Notes under the pieces: model-generated
Seen by the model: the letters and a program-made list of their open reading frames with translations, nothing else
Database searches by the model: none
Told to the model about the DNA's origin: nothing
Translations under genes and position numbers: made by a program
IMG/VR virus record: IMGVR_UViG_3300008050_007858
Coordinates: 1-54,188 of that record
From: a virus
Strand: one strand, 5' to 3'
DNA: 54,188 nucleotides
Part shown: positions 26,407-35,858 of the stretch, piece by piece
How positions within the stretch are numbered: position 1 is the first letter of the stretch
How the letters are laid out: each line of letters opens with the position of its first letter

Positions 26407-29400
26407 CTACCTGAGACTGTTTCTTGTTTCAGCGAATATGCGTTGCTGTTCTTTTATATTAATTATCAACTCTCTCAACAATTCTGCTTCTGTACATTCC
26501 GAAATATAACGAGACCGTAGAGGAAGTTTAGGCTTGGCGTTGTTTCCTAGGTTTTCTTCATCATAGGGAACATTAGTTGTATAAGTTTGTCCACCTACTT
26601 CTATTTCAAATTCATAATTTTCTGTATCCACGAGCCAGTCTGGGTGTGTGTCTATCCAGTGGTCCGCTGAGATTTGGGCAAAACCTTCTTTTATAAGGGC
26701 CCTTACTAGTTCTAGATATTCTTGGTACTCTCCTTCTAGACTTGTAATCAAATCAAGTAAAGCCCTAATTCTTGTCTTTGAATCATCCGATTCCAAGTGT
26801 TGTGAAGCAAACCACCCCACGAATAAACCGATGCCGCCGTCAGCACCCAGGCCTGCCCATTTTACAACAGGTTTGTCTAAAAGGTTATCGCTATATGACG
26901 TGGTTAATATATGTTGGAAATCAAGCCCTATCCATTCGGGACTTCCCCACTCGCCGCCATACTTTATTCTTCTTTTTATCCAGTTCCAATATCCTGCGAG
27001 GTATCTAATGTTACGATTGACCGGATCTGCCCCCTCTTGATTGCCCCAAAAATCAGTATCTGCGACTGAACTGAGGGCAAGAACACCCCAGGCAGCGCCG
27101 AGGGCAGCGGATCCGTAAGGGTTCGCCATTTGAAAATTAGCCCAAGCATAGGTTGCCATGGCTGCGTCAGGCCATATACTGGATCCTCTTCCTGCCGCAG
27201 TATATATCCCGTCTGGCTCAGTCGCAGCGTTCATTTTTTCTATAATGGAAGCTTTTTTATCTTCCATTCGTTCTAGTATCTCATCTAGTCGTCTCAGGTC
27301 GGCATTGGACTGGTCGCATTCTCTGTCCTCACGAGCCGAGCGGCGCTCCATTTGTCCCATAGAATAAAAGGTCTCTCCCAATGCCGTAGTTGGGAACCCA
27401 GTATAAGGTACCGCAAACCTGGGCAATGAGGTGGGGTTGATGGCCAACAAAAACGCATCGTCAGCTATGCCAATACGAGAATTAGTTTCATACTCATATT
27501 TGGGGTATCGAGTGGTTAAATCTACTTGGGTATCAAAATATATGATATGCATGGCAGTTAAAAGAGGAACAGGTAAATAATATTGAACATCATGCCTATA
27601 CCAATCTTCTGGCTCGTGGGCCATTATCGCAGCAAAATTGTGTCTATCGGGACCTAGTATATAAGTTATTTGTTCTTCAGTAGGATCAAATCCATTTGTC
27701 CTAGGTGGGTATGGTGGATTACCCCGTTTATAATCTTGAGGATTAATGGACCCTAAATATATCAGAATGTCTTCTTTAAGCTGCTGTAACATCAGAGACC
27801 CCATAGCACGATAAGCTCTCTGATCATCATAAAAATTCTCGGTCGTGTTTCCGCTCATGCCGACACGATTGATAACTAAAATTATTGATTGCTTTATTAT
27901 TTCATAGAATTTTTGAGTTGCGTTGAGGTCTGCGCCAAATAAAATCTTTTCATTATTGAAAGATCCAAGCGAATTAGTAGCCCGAGAATAAGCCTGCTCA
28001 TCTTTTAGCCCAAACACTTCCAACACTGTATCTACATTTTGAATATATGCCCCGTACAAACCCTTTTCCTTCAACTCTTCCGTTATCTTGTTGAGCATAT
28101 AGGTTGAAATAGCCGTCACAGTATCTGTCGTACCCCAATAAGAATACACTCTAAGTAAAGGACCCACATTCAAGAAAAACTTAGATACTCTAGATTCAAT
28201 ACTTGTCATGAAAGCTTTAGCAATCGCCTCTTCTTGGGTAGTGATACAATCATCATCGTTTGCCAGAAAATAGGGAGTAACAAAAGATGTAATATAGGCA
28301 GGTAGCCTTGTTCTTGCTAGGGGCGTAAAATAAAAATCTGAAATTATTTCATAAATTGTTTCTCTATTATTTGACGCCGGCACTATTTGTCCTTGTTTTG
28401 TCCTAAATGTCGTATTATAAAGCTGCGTGTCGTCCATGAGATTGGGCAGTTTACTTATAAGCCCTGGGTCGAGTATAAGAGAGTACCCATTTTCATTGTT
28501 TCTTTCTGCCATGTTATTACGAACCAAAACAGTTCGGTAGTCGGGTTCCTGTTCCACCCTTATTCCAGTCCTTTGTAATACTATTTTATATTGATCCCCG
28601 GTAAGTTCTAAGTAAACATCTTTTTCTCGAATTTGAGGTCCGCTGGTCTCCGGAGCTTGGCGTCCATCTTCTAGAGTTACATCACCATATCTGATTGATT
28701 GATTGGCTGTCTTATAGAACCTTTCAACTTGGGGATCAGCAAGGGTAATGTCTGGAACTATAGGAAAAGGGGTAAACCATAAATTAATTGCATTCTGCTG
28801 TTGATCTAACGCTCGCCCCATTGGAGTTTCTAACAAGACGGTTCCCCGTGGCGGCTCGACGACTGGATCCTCAGTAAAGAGACTCATAAGTCCTTCCATA
28901 GCCGCATTACTAAGAGCAGCTATCCATCGAAGAATGGCGTCGTATATGCCGGCATTGGGTATATTATCTAAAAAGTCTTCAAGCTCCAATTGGAAATTAA
29001 ATTTTCCTTCCAACATAGAGCATAAGCTAATCAGTTCCCACCTTTTAGCATCTATGACTTCCTGAGCTTGTTGTTGTTTTTGTTCATCTGACAGGTCAAA
29101 TTCCCATCGAAGGTCGGGGGGTGTTGCTTCACGATCGTCACAATAAGATTCTACCGCAGTGATAGGGTCGTTCCCATATAGGGCGTCTCGTGCGGCTTGA
29201 GAGATTTGGTTCCCTAGTTCCCGAAAATAATTTACAATATTATCTTTTTCAAACCCCAAAATAGCGTATCTTATATCCGGCTCATTATCAGGTGGTTCGG
29301 CTCCGGTGCGGGGTCGCAGAGACTCTTGATACATGCTTACAACAATCTTATCGTCCCACTCTATCTGGGGTCGCTCGGCAAACAAGGCTTGAGTATCAAC

Positions 29401-31998
29401 CTCTCCAGCATTTATCATTTCGTCTATAGTGTTGATAAGAAGCTCAGAGGCAGTGCCATCTAAAAGCTGCCCTAACTCGGTAGGTGTGACTATGGTTGAT
29501 ACATCCCGATGAAGCTGGAGTATTTGTTCTTGTCGGGGGGCAGAAGTAGTAATCCTTCGTTCTTTTTCTTCATTATAAGAAACTGTCTTATTGAGCAAAT
29601 TCAAGTCAGTCGCTATCTCTACTATGTCAACGCCTCTAATCAAGTCATTCAACATAATACGACCATAGTTGGACCCCTTACGGGAATCAGTCAAGCCGGT
29701 AGCAGCATTGAAGGGATCTTCGGGTCCGCAGCCCAAAGCTGCTTTGAATACATCTTTTAAAACACCTAAAATTAGCTGCTTAATAAATGCTATCAACATC
29801 AATTGAATTTGTTTTTTCCAGAGTGCCCACAAATTGCTATTGGCACCCTTTTTAAAACTAAATCGTAGAGGGGGGTTGACTATTCCTCGGGTTACTAATT
29901 TATTAATTTCTTTTGGGGACCCAGCGGGCTTTAAAATTTGATCTTCAATGGCCGAGCCGATCAACCCACTGATACAGGCTATTTCGCTATTTACCCAATT
30001 TTCAACGTCTCGGGCGACGGCCGCTGGGTTTTCAGCGTATCGTAACGCATCATTCATTCGTTCTTGGTTTATCTTTTCCTCAATCAATTCATCTCTGACG
30101 TGTAGGGCAGCATATTTTGTAAGACTCCATATGGGAGCCTTTCCGTTTGCAAGGCGATAAATAGTGAAAGCTTCTTTTAGTAATGTAGATTGAACACTAT
30201 CACATGATCCCATTGCCGCTGTTACGCTATAATATAGATCCTTTTGGGAAACTGACATCTTAGACAAATCACCGGGCGATGGATTGTCTGTCAATTGATC
30301 TATTTTTTGAAAAATATTAGGAGGCTTTGCAATGCGAAAATCCCTTTGATTGCGCTTCCTTTGTTCGGTAATGGGAGAGATTTTAATAGCCGGCAAAACA
30401 TAAGAAGTTAAAAATTCTTTCCATAGGGGGCGGTCTTGCTGCTGTTGATTGCCTACTACATTCTTAACCAAAAGGCTGTTGAAAACGAAACCAAAGGTGC
30501 GATTACCAAACGTAGCAAAAACATCGATTGCCTTAAAAGAGGTGAGAGGGGCTTCTTCATCCACTAGAGAAGTGGGAAGCAAAAAGGTAGCGCCGAGACC
30601 CTTAGAATATAGAACTCCATCTACGATGATATAGGAAATTCTCATGTCTTCCCTAAAGACAAACTCTATTAAGTTAGATAAATCCTCTTTTGTGGTAATC
30701 TCATTGAATTTAAAAAACCCACTCAAACTATCATAGAACGTTTCTAGTTTTAAAATCTCTCTCTCAATATCAAACCCGGAAATTACATCCGGGGTTATTT
30801 CCTCCACTATCATTATGTTTTCATAATCTTTGAGAACTCGCAGCGTAGCCTGGATTGATTCCTGTAGATCTTTTAAACTAAAAGTACTATGCCTCAACGA
30901 TGTATTAATATTAGGATTAATCAACCTCTTGGCTTTTTCATATGGCTGGAGGTCGATATCCTGGGTTGATTCGTTCTGGGCAGAGTCTTGTAAGAGATCG
31001 CTGTCGATCAGGGACTTCGGGATTGTGATAGCATAAACCCAGCGGGAGCCAGGTCTTTTGTCCAAATAGGTTCGAATTTTTATTTCATCTTCAGCCTGAA
31101 CAAGTAAGCTTATGTTTTGAGGAGAATATTTACCTACCAGCTTTAGTATCTCTTTTTTCCCTAGACTCTTAGCTGCCCCATAATTTTCACGAGTGGATGC
31201 GCTGGACCCCAAGAGTCCCACGTCATAAGCGCCCTTGTCTTGAGAGTTTGTTCTTTTAATGAAGTAATATAGCTCGTCGTTGGGGTTATAATAATAAACC
31301 TGAGACATTTCTCCAGGGAGGGCATTCTTATGCCAGTTGTACAAATCAATATTATCTGGCTGGCCTCGAAAGGGCACCACGTTCTGGTCCTCTATAGTAG
31401 AGACTTGAGGCTCTAACAAAGATGTAACCGGGTTTCCAAAAGATTCTCTAATTTTGCGACGGCGAGTAATAGAAAAAGTATAGGGAATAGAAAAGAGTTG
31501 AGAGGTGTTTTGTTTAAGTAGATTTTCCCTGGACACCTCCAGGGGCACGTCTACTTGATTTAGATCCTCATCCACTAAGTGCTGAACTCCTGTGGACCCT
31601 GAGATGGCTGCCTGGTTTTGAGGAAGCTGTGCCTGGATAGAAGTAGGAGATGTATAATACCTTTCCACTCCGCTGTCAAGTAGTTTTCCTGAGATAGTGT
31701 TTAATTTTGCGATAGCGTCAACATCACTCAACATTTCTAAAACGGAGCCGGCTAGGATAGCATTCTGGGGATATACTGAAATATATGCCGAGAGGTCTTG
31801 CTGGGTAATGGTGTCACCCGGTTCAATGATGCCTGGCTCGGCGTTAAGGGAAGTCCCCAGAGAGGGAAAATCCCCAAAGTTTATGAACGTGTCGTGGATG
31901 CCAGCAATTACCCACTGGTTTCTTGTATTTTCCCAAGCATAGCCATACTCTTGATAGTATGGGTTTACAATACTTTTTTGTCGATTAGTTAATGCCAT
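26407..31998 (-). CDS. very large virion/baseplate protein of unknown family
   Basis: An 1863-residue protein located between the hub genes and gp25, so a baseplate component is likely. T4 has gp7 (about 1030 residues) as a large wedge protein here, but I see no motif that proves equivalence. It starts MALTNRQKSIVNPYYQEYGY. Hydrophobic helices occur near residues 728-750 (MLIAFIKQLILGVLKDVFKA) and in the C-terminal third (ALGAAWGVLALSSVAD), more amphipathic than typical membrane spans. A charged coiled-coil segment (NADLRRLDEILERMEDKKAS) precedes it. The C-terminus ends in a charged helix (INIKEQQRIFAETRNSLR). No Shine-Dalgarno site is visible before the ATG at 31998. Confidence 0.65.
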   Translation of the reverse strand: MALTNRQKSIVNPYYQEYGYAWENTRNQWVIAGIHDTFINFGDFPSLGTSLNAEPGIIEPGDTITQQDLSAYISVYPQNAILAGSVLEMLSDVDAIAKLNTISGKLLDSGVERYYTSPTSIQAQLPQNQAAISGSTGVQHLVDEDLNQVDVPLEVSRENLLKQNTSQLFSIPYTFSITRRRKIRESFGNPVTSLLEPQVSTIEDQNVVPFRGQPDNIDLYNWHKNALPGEMSQVYYYNPNDELYYFIKRTNSQDKGAYDVGLLGSSASTRENYGAAKSLGKKEILKLVGKYSPQNISLLVQAEDEIKIRTYLDKRPGSRWVYAITIPKSLIDSDLLQDSAQNESTQDIDLQPYEKAKRLINPNINTSLRHSTFSLKDLQESIQATLRVLKDYENIMIVEEITPDVISGFDIEREILKLETFYDSLSGFFKFNEITTKEDLSNLIEFVFREDMRISYIIVDGVLYSKGLGATFLLPTSLVDEEAPLTSFKAIDVFATFGNRTFGFVFNSLLVKNVVGNQQQQDRPLWKEFLTSYVLPAIKISPITEQRKRNQRDFRIAKPPNIFQKIDQLTDNPSPGDLSKMSVSQKDLYYSVTAAMGSCDSVQSTLLKEAFTIYRLANGKAPIWSLTKYAALHVRDELIEEKINQERMNDALRYAENPAAVARDVENWVNSEIACISGLIGSAIEDQILKPAGSPKEINKLVTRGIVNPPLRFSFKKGANSNLWALWKKQIQLMLIAFIKQLILGVLKDVFKAALGCGPEDPFNAATGLTDSRKGSNYGRIMLNDLIRGVDIVEIATDLNLLNKTVSYNEEKERRITTSAPRQEQILQLHRDVSTIVTPTELGQLLDGTASELLINTIDEMINAGEVDTQALFAERPQIEWDDKIVVSMYQESLRPRTGAEPPDNEPDIRYAILGFEKDNIVNYFRELGNQISQAARDALYGNDPITAVESYCDDREATPPDLRWEFDLSDEQKQQQAQEVIDAKRWELISLCSMLEGKFNFQLELEDFLDNIPNAGIYDAILRWIAALSNAAMEGLMSLFTEDPVVEPPRGTVLLETPMGRALDQQQNAINLWFTPFPIVPDITLADPQVERFYKTANQSIRYGDVTLEDGRQAPETSGPQIREKDVYLELTGDQYKIVLQRTGIRVEQEPDYRTVLVRNNMAERNNENGYSLILDPGLISKLPNLMDDTQLYNTTFRTKQGQIVPASNNRETIYEIISDFYFTPLARTRLPAYITSFVTPYFLANDDDCITTQEEAIAKAFMTSIESRVSKFFLNVGPLLRVYSYWGTTDTVTAISTYMLNKITEELKEKGLYGAYIQNVDTVLEVFGLKDEQAYSRATNSLGSFNNEKILFGADLNATQKFYEIIKQSIILVINRVGMSGNTTENFYDDQRAYRAMGSLMLQQLKEDILIYLGSINPQDYKRGNPPYPPRTNGFDPTEEQITYILGPDRHNFAAIMAHEPEDWYRHDVQYYLPVPLLTAMHIIYFDTQVDLTTRYPKYEYETNSRIGIADDAFLLAINPTSLPRFAVPYTGFPTTALGETFYSMGQMERRSAREDRECDQSNADLRRLDEILERMEDKKASIIEKMNAATEPDGIYTAAGRGSSIWPDAAMATYAWANFQMANPYGSAALGAAWGVLALSSVADTDFWGNQEGADPVNRNIRYLAGYWNWIKRRIKYGGEWGSPEWIGLDFQHILTTSYSDNLLDKPVVKWAGLGADGGIGLFVGWFASQHLESDDSKTRIRALLDLITSLEGEYQEYLELVRALIKEGFAQISADHWIDTHPDWLVDTENYEFEIEVGGQTYTTNVPYDEENLGNNAKPKLPLRSRYISECTEAELLRELIINIKEQQRIFAETRNSLR

Positions 31999-32009
31999 TG
32001 TATTTCATA

Positions 32010-32906
32010 TCAGTTGGTTGTATTATAGTCGCTATTAATAAATCCTTCTCCCCAAGGAAACAGGTAATTATTCACCCACTTAAACATGTTCATTTCGTGG
32101 TTTTGCATCTTAGCGGTAAGAAGTCCAAGTGGGACCGCCTGGGCGGCTGCGGCACCTTTGGAGGCTGGGTCTATACTTCCGGCTGCCATAGGGGTCACTA
32201 GCGCCAAGTATTGAACCATAAAATCCGTCAATAAAGCGTGAGTATCGGAAACAAGCAAAGCCATCTCATAAAGGGCATTTTGAAGTGAATCCCCCTTAAC
32301 CAATGGTTCCTGGGCGGAGTCATCGTTTCCAGCTATTAAGTCGATGCCCTGTACTGAATCACTTATGTTAAGTCCGGGGGAATTGTAAACATTGCCTCCC
32401 GTAACAAGCTTAATCCCCTCTCTTCCAATTATTCGGACACCATCAGCCTTGATGGCTATTCCCGAACCTCCTCTCATATTCCCCACATACCCATCAACCA
32501 AAGAAAAGTTGTCATCAATATTAGTTTTCTGGCTAATATAAATTCTGGCGGCATCCAATTCTGGACTTTTGTCGGTAACTACGGCTATTCCATTCTCTAC
32601 CTCACGGCTCATTATCCCAGTCATACCAGCAATTATATCAATACATCCAGCGTGAGTGTGTCCGTTTCCCCCATATCCACTGCTTTTTCCCCTGGGTCTG
32701 TCTCGTCCCATAATAATAAAAGTGTTATTACTTCCCTGCATGACTTTTTCAGTGGTGGTGCGGTTATAGAGAGGTTGCGGCTCCACTATGTTTTGATTAT
32801 AAAACCCGCTATTATATTCAGTAGGAGATGATTGAGCTTTGAGTTGTTGCTCTTTCTTGGGACTGATATTATCAGGTATATTTTTTCTCTGCTTGCGGCC
32901 GCCCAT
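32010..32906 (-). CDS. baseplate/hub-associated structural protein
   Basis: A 298-residue protein beginning MGGRKQRKNIPDNI. The middle holds a Gly-rich segment (GKSSGYGGNGHTHAGCIDI) followed by DAARIYISQKTNIDDNFSLV and GIAIKADGVRIIGREGIKLV, a beta-strand-rich block I recall from T4-like aquatic phages next to the gp5-like hub. It resembles the repeat-like strands of a tail spike, but no function is proven. The C-terminal third is a long helical region. A longer frame could start at TTG 32924. I choose ATG 32906 because GGAGG (32922-32918) stands the right distance upstream and the TAATG overlap with the muramidase gene is typical for this genome. Confidence 0.7.
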   Translation of the reverse strand: MGGRKQRKNIPDNISPKKEQQLKAQSSPTEYNSGFYNQNIVEPQPLYNRTTTEKVMQGSNNTFIIMGRDRPRGKSSGYGGNGHTHAGCIDIIAGMTGIMSREVENGIAVVTDKSPELDAARIYISQKTNIDDNFSLVDGYVGNMRGGSGIAIKADGVRIIGREGIKLVTGGNVYNSPGLNISDSVQGIDLIAGNDDSAQEPLVKGDSLQNALYEMALLVSDTHALLTDFMVQYLALVTPMAAGSIDPASKGAAAAQAVPLGLLTAKMQNHEMNMFKWVNNYLFPWGEGFINSDYNTTN

Positions 32907-34279
32907 TAGCGATTTTTCCTCCAAAAATTATACATCTTAGTATCATACTGATTAACTCTATAATTGGGACCATTATATATTTTTGCAAAAGCGGCGAAGT
33001 TAGGAGGGCTCGAATTGGCTGCTCTTTTGGCTCTAGGATTTTTACTCATCCATGCTATTAACATCAGGTCCGAAGCTTCAGAGGGACTGTTCCGGAAACC
33101 GTCCCATGCCTTTTGAGCGTCGCCATCATAAGCGTCTAATAATGCCCAACCCATAACCTGATACAGCCCAAACGAGGTACACTTTATTGCCATAGCCGGG
33201 TCTATATCGAAAGCCCTAGCAAAAGCAGTTTTCCCAGTTTCTGAGGCGGTAGTAGAAAAACCCCTGGATGGATTGCGAGTATATGGGATCTGACTGCGTA
33301 GATTGGGGCGGCGACGGTGCCATAAATGAGGCTCAAAGCGTAGTGCGGCAGGCTTTCCACGGCTCTCGACATGGCGTACCGCAGCGAGGACCTCGCACGG
33401 GATGCCTGCCTTTCTACATAATTGGTCGTTACTAAGGGAACTCTTGGAGTTTTCCGAGACTGTAAACCTAGGTCCGCACCCCGGAATCGATAAACTAGGC
33501 ATTGGAGTAGGAGACTCCAGCGGTCGGGTGGGCGCAGGCTGCCCAGGCTGGGGGGCTGATGCTGCTTTGACGGTCGTAGTCTTAGGGGGGGACTCCGTAT
33601 ATGATGAGGGCGTCTTCTTCGGGGTTTTATCTGTAATTCCCCAAAATTGTGCGGCTGTTGTCAGAATGTCAGATACCACTTCGACTTGTTCACTGATTGC
33701 GGCGTTTGTTCTCTCCACTGACCATGAAGCCACATTGGGCTTTGGCTTGGTTTCCTTACATGGATCAGTAAATGCGCCTTTAGATGTTTTTCTATCTTTC
33801 CCCGTTGTAGAATCAACAGAAGACCCAGCAACGCCAGCTTTTATGACCTCAACTACTCGTCCTCCTAAAGTTGGGTTATTCCTGTCATATAAACTGACAA
33901 CTACATGATCGCCAGCAATTGGCTGAACATCACCCATCCCGGAAAATTCTCCCGGTGCTAGCTTCTTTATTCCTTCAACATTTTTAATTCCCGGAGGAAG
34001 ATTGTCGGGGTCTAGAAGCTGGGGGTATAAGGCCCGTAGATCCACCCGGACTGTGTATGCTTGAGTGGTAGTGGAGAGAAATATAGAATACCAAGGTGCT
34101 GCGGTCGGAGTTACTGATAACACTCGAACGGTAAACTCGTTGACGCCTTGGTTAACCGTCGCTACATGTGAGCGAGCCTGGGCTAACTTAGAGGCATGAG
34201 TATTTGTGGACGACCCCGGAACATAGCCGGGGCGTGAGCGTGGAGTAGAAGGATTAAGCGGGGTATTACTATTCGCCAT
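32906..34279 (-). CDS. gp5-like baseplate hub protein with C-terminal N-acetylmuramidase domain
   Basis: A 457-residue protein with three parts. Residues about 45-150 look like the OB-fold domain of gp5/VgrG hubs (FTVRVLSV, VQPIAGDHVVVSLYDR). Residues about 215-265 are a Pro/Thr linker. Residues about 285-457 match the N-acetylmuramidase family PF11860 (DUF3380): VRHVESRGK with the likely catalytic Glu305, RFEPHLW, SFGLYQVMGWALL and FAKIYNGPNY. The enzyme would cut the peptidoglycan glycan strand at the tail tip during DNA entry. In T4, gp5 carries a different lysozyme domain of the T4-lysozyme type, placed in the middle of the protein. Here a non-homologous muramidase appears at the end. Confidence 0.85.
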   Translation of the reverse strand: MANSNTPLNPSTPRSRPGYVPGSSTNTHASKLAQARSHVATVNQGVNEFTVRVLSVTPTAAPWYSIFLSTTTQAYTVRVDLRALYPQLLDPDNLPPGIKNVEGIKKLAPGEFSGMGDVQPIAGDHVVVSLYDRNNPTLGGRVVEVIKAGVAGSSVDSTTGKDRKTSKGAFTDPCKETKPKPNVASWSVERTNAAISEQVEVVSDILTTAAQFWGITDKTPKKTPSSYTESPPKTTTVKAASAPQPGQPAPTRPLESPTPMPSLSIPGCGPRFTVSENSKSSLSNDQLCRKAGIPCEVLAAVRHVESRGKPAALRFEPHLWHRRRPNLRSQIPYTRNPSRGFSTTASETGKTAFARAFDIDPAMAIKCTSFGLYQVMGWALLDAYDGDAQKAWDGFRNSPSEASDLMLIAWMSKNPRAKRAANSSPPNFAAFAKIYNGPNYRVNQYDTKMYNFWRKNR

Positions 34280-34280
34280 C

Positions 34281-34577
34281 TTACTCGCCCTTTATTAAGT
34301 CAAAAAGTTCTTTCTTGTCCAGATCGCTAAGAGAACCCTCTTTAATCGATGTTTCTTTTTTATAAACTAGAGTAGCCAATTTAACGAGTTGCTCGTTACT
34401 CCTTTGGAGAGTTTCTACATACTTGGCAGCTATTGGTCCCGAATCGGAATATCGGTCCTGATTGCCGGGGACTCCCATATATTCCTTCAGTTCCCCCAGT
34501 AGGGTTTCGGTCTCCTGCCGGTCGTTTTTTATATTATCTAAAGCCTGTTCAATAAGCGAGTCAAGGTCTTTGCGCAT
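34281..34577 (-). CDS. small conserved phage protein, possibly terminase small subunit-like
   Basis: A 98-residue, mostly helical, charged protein starting MRKDLDSLIEQALDNIKNDR. The core reads AAKYVETLQRSNEQLVKLAT and the end DLDKKELFDLIKGE. I recall similar small proteins in aquatic T4-like phages beside the late sigma factor, and some helical DNA-packaging small subunits have the same look, but the assignment is uncertain. A GGAG site stands nine bases before the ATG. A 12-base AT-rich element (34598-34609) lies 20 bases upstream, so this gene may start a transcript that continues into the virion genes. Confidence 0.6.
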   Translation of the reverse strand: MRKDLDSLIEQALDNIKNDRQETETLLGELKEYMGVPGNQDRYSDSGPIAAKYVETLQRSNEQLVKLATLVYKKETSIKEGSLSDLDKKELFDLIKGE

Positions 34578-34597
34578 TCAAAATACTCCACTGGTGA

Positions 34598-34609
34598 TAT
34601 AATAAATAG
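34598..34609 (-). promoter_or_regulatory. candidate phage promoter element CTATTTATTATA
   Basis: The minus strand reads CTATTTATTATA, identical over 12 bases to the sequence at 54038-54027 before phoH. Both end 20 to 22 bases before a start codon and lie in two of the few real gaps of the window. There is no good -35 box. T4 late promoters consist of a -10-like TATAAATA alone, recognised by gp55, and a gp55-type sigma gene is the next gene upstream. A late-promoter role is therefore an attractive inference, though the sequence differs from TATAAATA. Confidence 0.4.
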
Positions 34610-34613
34610 CAAC

Positions 34614-35309
34614 CTAGTGGATTTCTCCATTGTCCCACTTGCTTTTAAAAAGTCGATACCGTTGTCGCATTTTATTCAAGCAACTTACAATTTGTTTGGT
34701 ATTAAGTCCGGTAATCTCTCTCATATAGAGATATATGGCTTTTTTGTTAAATATTTCTATTTGATCGATACTGTTCATTAGTGTGAGAACGGCGTCCAAA
34801 ACCTTCTTTTCGTTATCTTTGAGAGTGAGCCGATCCCAACCCTCCACCTCTTTTAGTAGGGTGAGCCAAAATTGTTTTTCCTCTTGCTCATCCAGCACAT
34901 CTTTAGTGCTACATTGGTCTGTTGCTTCGACCTCTCGTATCATAAGATCATAATTAATTTCTCGGCGGTTTTTGGTTGCCTGCTTTTTAGCTTTATGGGT
35001 GAACCAATTTTTTGTAACCACAGAAAAATAAGAAAAAGCTTTCGTTCCCTGGTTGGGGTTGAACTTTCCCAAAATAGTGGTGAGCCAGATTTTACATTCA
35101 TCCCTAAGGAAGTCAATATTCTGAAGGTTAGTAAATTTATAAGTATAAACTATCTTATCCACTAGCTCATTAAAGGCTGGCTGGATTTCTTCAACATAAA
35201 GCTTCGTCCTAATGGTATTATCAGTTGTTGAACAATAGGCGACGATCGATTCCTCAGTTTTAGAGGTAAAATAATACTTTTTAGTCTTCTTCTTGTTTTT
35301 GTTCTTCAT
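34614..35309 (-). CDS. 55: late-transcription sigma factor, T4 gp55-like
   Basis: A 231-residue basic protein with the features of the gp55 branch of the sigma70 family. DFLRDECKIWLTTILGKFNP, GTKAFSYFSVVTKNWFTHKA and the following RREINYD correspond to the region 2 block that binds the -10 element and core polymerase. The length is slightly larger than T4 gp55 (185 residues). The C-terminal helix-rich part (IVSCLNKMRQRYRLF) could be a region 4-like or coactivator-binding tail. It would direct RNA polymerase to late promoters for the virion genes that follow. The start is firmly placed by GAGGAAAG seven bases before the ATG, although it overlaps the preceding gene by 29 bases. Confidence 0.85.
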   Translation of the reverse strand: MKNKNKKKTKKYYFTSKTEESIVAYCSTTDNTIRTKLYVEEIQPAFNELVDKIVYTYKFTNLQNIDFLRDECKIWLTTILGKFNPNQGTKAFSYFSVVTKNWFTHKAKKQATKNRREINYDLMIREVEATDQCSTKDVLDEQEEKQFWLTLLKEVEGWDRLTLKDNEKKVLDAVLTLMNSIDQIEIFNKKAIYLYMREITGLNTKQIVSCLNKMRQRYRLFKSKWDNGEIH

Positions 35310-35598
35310 TTAAACTTTCCTCGCTTTCTATGTCTAGTACCGCAAATATATTTTTGTACTCTTCTACCTCGCTTTTGAGGTCCTTGGTGTGAGTTAATAA
35401 TCCCTCCAAGGTGCTGTCCCCATAAAAAATATCCCTGTTATAAACGGAACTTAAATGCTCCTCATAAGATGATATACTTTTATGTATATGGGATGCTAAC
35501 GTGCCCTGGTAAGAAAATCTCTTAAGCAGTTCTTTGACATACCATATCCCTAGGAGGTTAAGCCCCACACTGACCACCAGTGCTGTCCAAAATATCAT
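35281..35598 (-). CDS. small membrane protein with one N-terminal transmembrane helix
   Basis: A 105-residue protein. Residues 1-20 (IFWTALVVSVGLNLLGIWYV) form one transmembrane or signal-anchor helix. The rest is a charged, probably helical or coiled segment (LEGLLTHTKDLKSEVEEYKN) ending in an acidic tail. I recall the same layout next to gp55 in other aquatic T4-like phages, function unknown. It overlaps the preceding gene as ATGA and its last 29 bases overlap the sigma factor, which suggests translational coupling. An inner-membrane location with the charged part in the cytoplasm is likely. Confidence 0.7.
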   Translation of the reverse strand: MIFWTALVVSVGLNLLGIWYVKELLKRFSYQGTLASHIHKSISSYEEHLSSVYNRDIFYGDSTLEGLLTHTKDLKSEVEEYKNIFAVLDIESEESLNEEQKQEED

Positions 35599-35858
35599 TT
35601 CTTAAAAATCCTTTTCCGAAAATCTCTTTTGGTATCCTTCAAAATAGAACGGTTCTCTTCAATACTATTAATTACAGTGCGGCCTGGTTTGGATGAGGAG
35701 CCACGATCTTTTTTGTATTGGATATTCACTCGCCCGATCACCTTTGTCAGGGTGTTGTCCTTTTCGCACGCAGGGCAATCAGTTTTAACCTGCTTATAGG
35801 GATGGGATATATCCACCTCTGCCTCGCAAGAGGAGCACCTATATGAATAACGAGGCAT
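35595..35858 (-). CDS. FmdB-like zinc-ribbon protein
   Basis: An 87-residue protein with two CxxC knuckles, Cys8/Cys11 (RYSYRCSSCEAEVDI) and Cys28/Cys31 (TDCPACEKDN), the signature of the FmdB/CxxC_CxxC_SSSS zinc-ribbon family (PF09723). The tail is very basic (ILKDTKRDFRKRIFKK), suggesting nucleic-acid contact. Such proteins are common in phages beside late regulators; the exact role is not known. It starts with ATG overlapping the upstream stop (TAATG) and ends overlapping the membrane-protein gene (ATGA). Confidence 0.8.
   Translation of the reverse strand: MPRYSYRCSSCEAEVDISHPYKQVKTDCPACEKDNTLTKVIGRVNIQYKKDRGSSSKPGRTVINSIEENRSILKDTKRDFRKRIFKK

Noticed and set aside
32907-32924. TTG-started N-terminal extension of the hub-associated protein
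   Set aside because: The GGAGG ribosome site lies inside this extension and points to the ATG at 32906.
33402-33908. Plus-strand ORF of 168 residues
   Set aside because: Lies opposite the muramidase hub gene, has no ribosome site or recognisable domain, and its composition mirrors the Pro/Thr linker of the real gene.
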